56,054 nucleotides of DNA from Streptomyces sp. 549 (GTDB lineage: Bacteria > Actinomycetota > Actinomycetes > Streptomycetales > Streptomycetaceae): positions 1-56,054 of the forward strand of contig NZ_JASKMT010000033.1 of NCBI RefSeq assembly GCF_030124175.1, in the 5' to 3' direction. Shown in pieces: positions 52,870-56,054 of this stretch. The first letter of the stretch is position 1. Each line of letters opens with the position of its first letter. The translations under genes and the position numbers were made by a program. The notes beneath the pieces are model-generated. The model was not told where the DNA came from and searched no databases. It saw only the letters and a program-made list of their open reading frames with translations.

Positions 52870-53772
52870 CTATGTCTGCCCGTCTGCCGAAGCCGGGATG
52901 CCGGGGCGTGCGGTGAGCGCTGCCGGGGCCGCGCGGTTGAGGCGCGGCGGCGCGCCGGGAACGACCGGTGAGTCGCAGAACGCGCAGCGGTCGCCGATGA
53001 GTTGAAGGCCGCACCAGTGGCACAGCGTGCGCTGCACGGAGCTGACGACCTGGTAGAGCACGGAGATGTCGGGGATCGCCGCGGCGAACTCGACGAGTTT
53101 GCCCGTCCCCCACCATCCGGCGGACTCCGGTGGCAGGGCGACCTGTTCGACGCCGCTGACCTGCCAGTGGGCGGCGAGCGCGGTGTCGGGCCAGTCGGAG
53201 TTGAGCTGGCCGGCGGCGGTGACCAGCCGGGTGGCGTAGTCGGGGCCCTTGAGCGTGCTGCCGCCGCCGAGCTTGATGAGCTGCGGGGCCGGGGTGGTGA
53301 GCACCGCGAACTGGCTGCCGGGGACCCAGGACCTGGCGTGGGAGGTGAGCGAGACCGGGACGTGGTCCAGGCGGGCGACCGAGTTGAGCAGCGCTCCGGC
53401 GTGGATGTAGTGCGACAGCAGGCGGATCGCGGCGGCGAGCACCCCGGCGGGGAAGTCGGTGACGGACAGCTGCCGCAGCTGCCGCACGAGCACGGCCAGC
53501 GCCAGCGGCGGCAGGTCGGTGCGGACCAGCGCGATGCGGTCGCTCTCCAGCACGGACCGCACGGTGTGCAGCCGCTCGCGGAAGGCGCGCGGCAGCGAGT
53601 GCGGGTAGACGGTGACGAGGTAGCCGTGGTGGTCGAGCAGTTGGCGGGTCTCGGCCAGCGCCGCGTCGAGTGGCTGGTCGGCGGGGGCGGTGAGGACGTG
53701 GGCCGGCGGCGTCTGCCGGTCCGGCGGCGGGAGCACCAGCTCGGGACTGGTGACGGCGATCGCGGTGGGCAC
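52870..53772 (-). CDS. Conserved hypothetical protein with C-terminal zinc ribbon
   Basis: 300 residues, GTG start after GGGGAAGAAG. No signal peptide or membrane span. Helical N-terminal two-thirds (DAALAETRQLLDHHGYLVTVYP, LPPLALAVLVRQLRQLS, AAIRLLSHYIHAGALLNSVARL). A segment with LIKLGGGSTLKGPDYATRLV follows, then a zinc-ribbon CHWC-x8-CAFC near residue 260 and a disordered tail. I do not recognise a named family. It is the first gene of the same-strand run into cpaB (97-bp spacer), so a role in the Tad locus is likely but unproven. Confidence 0.82.
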   Translation of the reverse strand: MPTAIAVTSPELVLPPPDRQTPPAHVLTAPADQPLDAALAETRQLLDHHGYLVTVYPHSLPRAFRERLHTVRSVLESDRIALVRTDLPPLALAVLVRQLRQLSVTDFPAGVLAAAIRLLSHYIHAGALLNSVARLDHVPVSLTSHARSWVPGSQFAVLTTPAPQLIKLGGGSTLKGPDYATRLVTAAGQLNSDWPDTALAAHWQVSGVEQVALPPESAGWWGTGKLVEFAAAIPDISVLYQVVSSVQRTLCHWCGLQLIGDRCAFCDSPVVPGAPPRLNRAAPAALTARPGIPASADGQT

Positions 53773-54224
53773 CTGGTCTTCTTCCCCGCCTTCTGTCCTG
53801 GTGGCCTTCTGTCCTTGCCTGCGGTCCTGTTGGGCGGTCCGGCTCGGTGCGGCTTCCCGCAGCGTTCCCCGGCCCGGGCCTTGCGGAACGACTGTCGTAC
53901 ATCACCTTGTGTGGTCTTCCTGTCACGGCAGCCTAGCCGGGCGGGACGCGCCGGTGAACAGTTGACGGCGGCACATACCGGCGGGCTCCCCGGCCGGGCG
54001 GCGGTCGCCGGCACCGGCTCTCGCACACGCGCGCGGGGCGCGGATCGGTGCGTGAACCCTTGACAACCCCATTGGTCTGGACCAGTCTTCCGCAGCAACA
54101 GTAACGGTGGCCGCCGTCCGTCCTCCCCTGCGTCTCCCCAGCCAGCGCACCTCCACTCCTCCGAGTACTCCCCCCGTACTCCCGCATCTCGCACCCCCCG
54201 CATTCCTATGCCTGGAGGCATGTC
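53773..54224. other. Divergent control region between the zinc-ribbon gene and the chitinase
   Basis: 452 bp with no credible gene. Left part: promoter of the zinc-ribbon/Tad genes with repeated TTCTGTCCT-type words (53792-53825). Right part: chitinase promoter with a DasR-type site (54060-54088) and a ~135-nt leader that is C/T-rich. Confidence 0.6.
54060..54088 (+). promoter_or_regulatory. Chitinase promoter with DasR-responsive element
   Basis: TTGACA (-35, 54060-54065) and CAGTCT (weak -10, 54083-54088) with 17-bp spacing. Between and over them is ATTGGTCTGGACCAGT (54071-54086), a palindrome one base off the known DasR/chitin operator core TGGTCTAGACCA. A repressor bound here would cover the promoter; N-acetylglucosamine metabolites should relieve it. 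Confidence 0.8.
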
Positions 54225-55928
54225 GTGGAACGCTCCACCCCACGGGGCAGCAGACGGCTGCTCAGCGGCGCGCTCGCCGCGCTTGTGGCCGCCGCCGGTC
54301 TGGTCACCGGCGGACTGGCCGGCAACGCCGGCGCCGCCGAACCCAATCTCCTCAGCAACCCCGGCTTCGAGTCGGGCCTGTCCGGCTGGAGCTGCGCCAA
54401 CGGCAGCGGCCAGACCGTGAGCAACCCGGTGCGCTCGGGCGCCTCGGCACTGCGGGCCACCCCCGCCGGCAGCGACCACGCACGCTGCTCGCAGGTGGTC
54501 ACCGTCAGGCCGAACGAGAACTACCAGCTCGGCGCCTACGTCCAGGGCTCGTACGTCTACCTGGGCGCGTCCGGCACCGGCACCACCGACGTGTCCACCT
54601 GGACGCCCGGCGGCTCCGGCTGGCAGCGGCTCACCACCGGTTTCCGCACCGGGCCCAACACCACCTCGGTGACCGTCTACACGCACGGCTGGTACGGCCA
54701 GGCCGCCTACCACGCCGACGACCTCACGCTGACCGGCCCCGGCGACGCACCCGGTGATCCCGACCCCGTGCCGCCGGGTGTGCCGGGCTCGCTCGCGGTC
54801 GGCTCCACCACGTCCTCCTCCGTCACCCTCAACTGGGTTGCCGTGCAGGGCGCGACGGGCTACCACGTGTACCGCGACGGGCAGCGGGTGCAGTCGCCCA
54901 CCGGAACCTCCGCGACCGTCAGCGGCCTGACCGCCGCCACCTCCTACGAGTTCCGGGTCAGTGCCGTCAACGGCGCCGGCGAGTCCGCGCGCTCGTCCCC
55001 GGTGACCGCCACCACCCGGCCCTCGGGCGGCAACCCCAGCCCGGGCGTGCCCAAGCACGCGGTGACCGGCTACTGGCAGAACTTCGACAACGGCGCGACC
55101 GTGCAGAAGCTGCGCAACGTGCAGAACGCGTACGACATCATCGCGGTGTCCTTCGCAGACTCCACCAACGTGCCGGGTGAGATCACCTTCAACCTCGACC
55201 CGGCGCTCGGCTACGCCTCGGAGGCGGAGTTCATCTCCGACGTCGCCGCGAAGAAGGCGGCCGGCAAGTCGGTGATCATCTCGGTCGGCGGTGAACTGGG
55301 CAACGTCACGGTCAACAGTCCCACGACGGCGACCCGCTTCGCGGACAGCACCTGGGCGCTGATGCAGAAGTACGGCTTCGGCGGAGTCGACATCGACCTG
55401 GAGCACGGCATCAACAGCACCTATCTCACGCAGGCGCTGCGCTCCCTGTCGGCGAAGGCGGGACCGGGCATGGTGCTCACCATGGCCCCGCAGACGCTCG
55501 ACATGCAGTCCACGTCCTCGGAGTACTTCAAGTTGGCGCTGAACGTGAAGGACATCCTCACGGTCGTCAACACGCAGTACTACAACAGCGGTTCGATGCT
55601 GGGATGCGACGGCAGGGTCTACAGCCAGGGCTCGGTGGACTTCCTCACCGCGCTGGCCTGCATCCAGCTCCAGGGCGGCCTGGACGCCTCCCAGGTCGGA
55701 CTGGGCCTGCCCGCCTCGACCCGCGGCGCGGGCTCGGGCTACGTCGCGCCGAAGGTGGTGACCGACGCGCTGGACTGCCTGGCCCGCGGCACCAACTGCG
55801 GCTCGTTCAAGCCGTCCCGCACGTACCCCGACATCCGGGGTGCGATGACCTGGTCCACCAACTGGGACGCGACGGCGAACAACGCCTGGTCCTCGGTGGT
55901 CGGCCCGCACGTCCGCAACCTGCCCTGA
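54225..55928 (+). CDS. Secreted modular chitinase, glycoside hydrolase family 18
   Basis: 567 residues, GTG. Signal peptide about 1-38 (ALAALVAAAGLVTGGLAGNAGA). Carbohydrate-binding module of CenC/CBM type 39-172 (NLLSNPGFESGLSGWSC, two cysteines). Fibronectin III 183-266. GH18 barrel 276-567 with VTGYWQNFDNGA, SVIISVGGE and YGFGGVDIDLEHG carrying D389, D391 and catalytic E393, then MAPQTLDMQ and the late MTWSTNWD. The first Asp of the usual DGxDxDxE is Gly here. Exported, degrades chitin; DasR-type control. A strong terminator follows. Confidence 0.94.
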   Translation: MERSTPRGSRRLLSGALAALVAAAGLVTGGLAGNAGAAEPNLLSNPGFESGLSGWSCANGSGQTVSNPVRSGASALRATPAGSDHARCSQVVTVRPNENYQLGAYVQGSYVYLGASGTGTTDVSTWTPGGSGWQRLTTGFRTGPNTTSVTVYTHGWYGQAAYHADDLTLTGPGDAPGDPDPVPPGVPGSLAVGSTTSSSVTLNWVAVQGATGYHVYRDGQRVQSPTGTSATVSGLTAATSYEFRVSAVNGAGESARSSPVTATTRPSGGNPSPGVPKHAVTGYWQNFDNGATVQKLRNVQNAYDIIAVSFADSTNVPGEITFNLDPALGYASEAEFISDVAAKKAAGKSVIISVGGELGNVTVNSPTTATRFADSTWALMQKYGFGGVDIDLEHGINSTYLTQALRSLSAKAGPGMVLTMAPQTLDMQSTSSEYFKLALNVKDILTVVNTQYYNSGSMLGCDGRVYSQGSVDFLTALACIQLQGGLDASQVGLGLPASTRGAGSGYVAPKVVTDALDCLARGTNCGSFKPSRTYPDIRGAMTWSTNWDATANNAWSSVVGPHVRNLP

Positions 55929-55951
55929 CGGACGGCGCACGTGTGGTGAGC

Positions 55952-55999
55952 GCGGCCCGCACGTCCGGGACGGGCCCCCGTCCCGGACGTGCGGGCCGC
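55952..55999 (+). terminator. Strong terminator after the chitinase
   Basis: Perfect 23-bp inverted repeat, arms 55952-55974 and 55977-55999, 24 bp past the stop codon. Very stable stem, no U-run. Confidence 0.85.
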
Positions 56000-56054
56000 C
56001 CGCGTGCGCACCACCGCCGTGTGCCCCACCCCCCTGGGTGCCGCTGCCACGGCA

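Noticed and set aside
55739..56050. Minus-strand frame at the right edge
   Set aside because: Covers the chitinase 3' end and its terminator hairpin; Arg/Ala-rich shadow.

Overview
This window is a piece of a high-GC actinobacterial chromosome, almost certainly a Streptomyces or close relative. The evidence is the strongly GC-biased third codon positions, frequent GTG starts, ATGA/GTGA stop-start overlaps, a WhiB-like regulator, LL-DAP-type cell-wall genes, a DasR-type chitin operator, and a gene order (ychF, ispH, xseAB, glpX, wbl, fumarases, DUF402, PP2C, ahpDC/oxyR) that I recall from streptomycete chromosomes. All family calls come from reading the translated sequence; no database search was run.

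Layout. 1-1.0 kb: a small PIN-toxin/antitoxin pair and an 11-bp-periodic repeat patch. 1.0-13.2 kb: conserved core genes, namely ychF, a DUF6542 membrane protein, ispH, xseA/xseB, a nitroreductase-type malonic semialdehyde reductase, a DUF4245 protein, glpX, a WhiB-like protein, a DUF1707 protein and both classes of fumarase. 13.3-16.8 kb: a DUF402 protein, a methyltransferase and a GAF-PP2C-ATPase phosphatase. 16.9-26.0 kb: a peroxide-stress block with ahpC-ahpD on the minus strand and oxyR on the plus strand. Between them lies a 7-kb cassette with a membrane-anchored universal stress protein and a translationally coupled Mrp cation/proton antiporter operon (mrpA-B fusion, C, D, E, F, G). 26.1-31.1 kb: an SPFH protein with a ribbon-helix-helix partner, and a PadR-controlled ABC/FtsX exporter. 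31.4-39.8 kb: a membrane alpha/beta hydrolase, an AI-2E family transporter, a secreted transglycosylase-like protein with a long structured leader, PhoH, a cis-prenyl transferase and an aldo/keto reductase.

40.0-53.8 kb: a Tad/Flp pilus (tight-adherence type secretion) locus. On the minus strand, in transcription order, it holds a zinc-ribbon protein, CpaB, CpaE/TadZ, two TadE-like pseudopilins, TadA ATPase, TadB, TadC, a histidine kinase, a LuxR-type response regulator, Flp pilin, a TadG-like protein, a lipoprotein and an OmpA-domain protein. A type IV prepilin peptidase lies further downstream, with OsmC and DUF192 genes in between. The TadG-lipoprotein stretch is much poorer in GC than its surroundings. 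54.2-55.9 kb: a secreted modular family 18 chitinase under a DasR-type operator.

The most interesting points are the split ahpC-oxyR pair with a stress-antiporter cassette inside it, the Tad locus with a built-in two-component system and an OmpA/lipoprotein tail of different base composition, the probable CTG start of the TadG-like gene, the structured leader upstream of the transglycosylase gene, and an altered catalytic motif in the chitinase.
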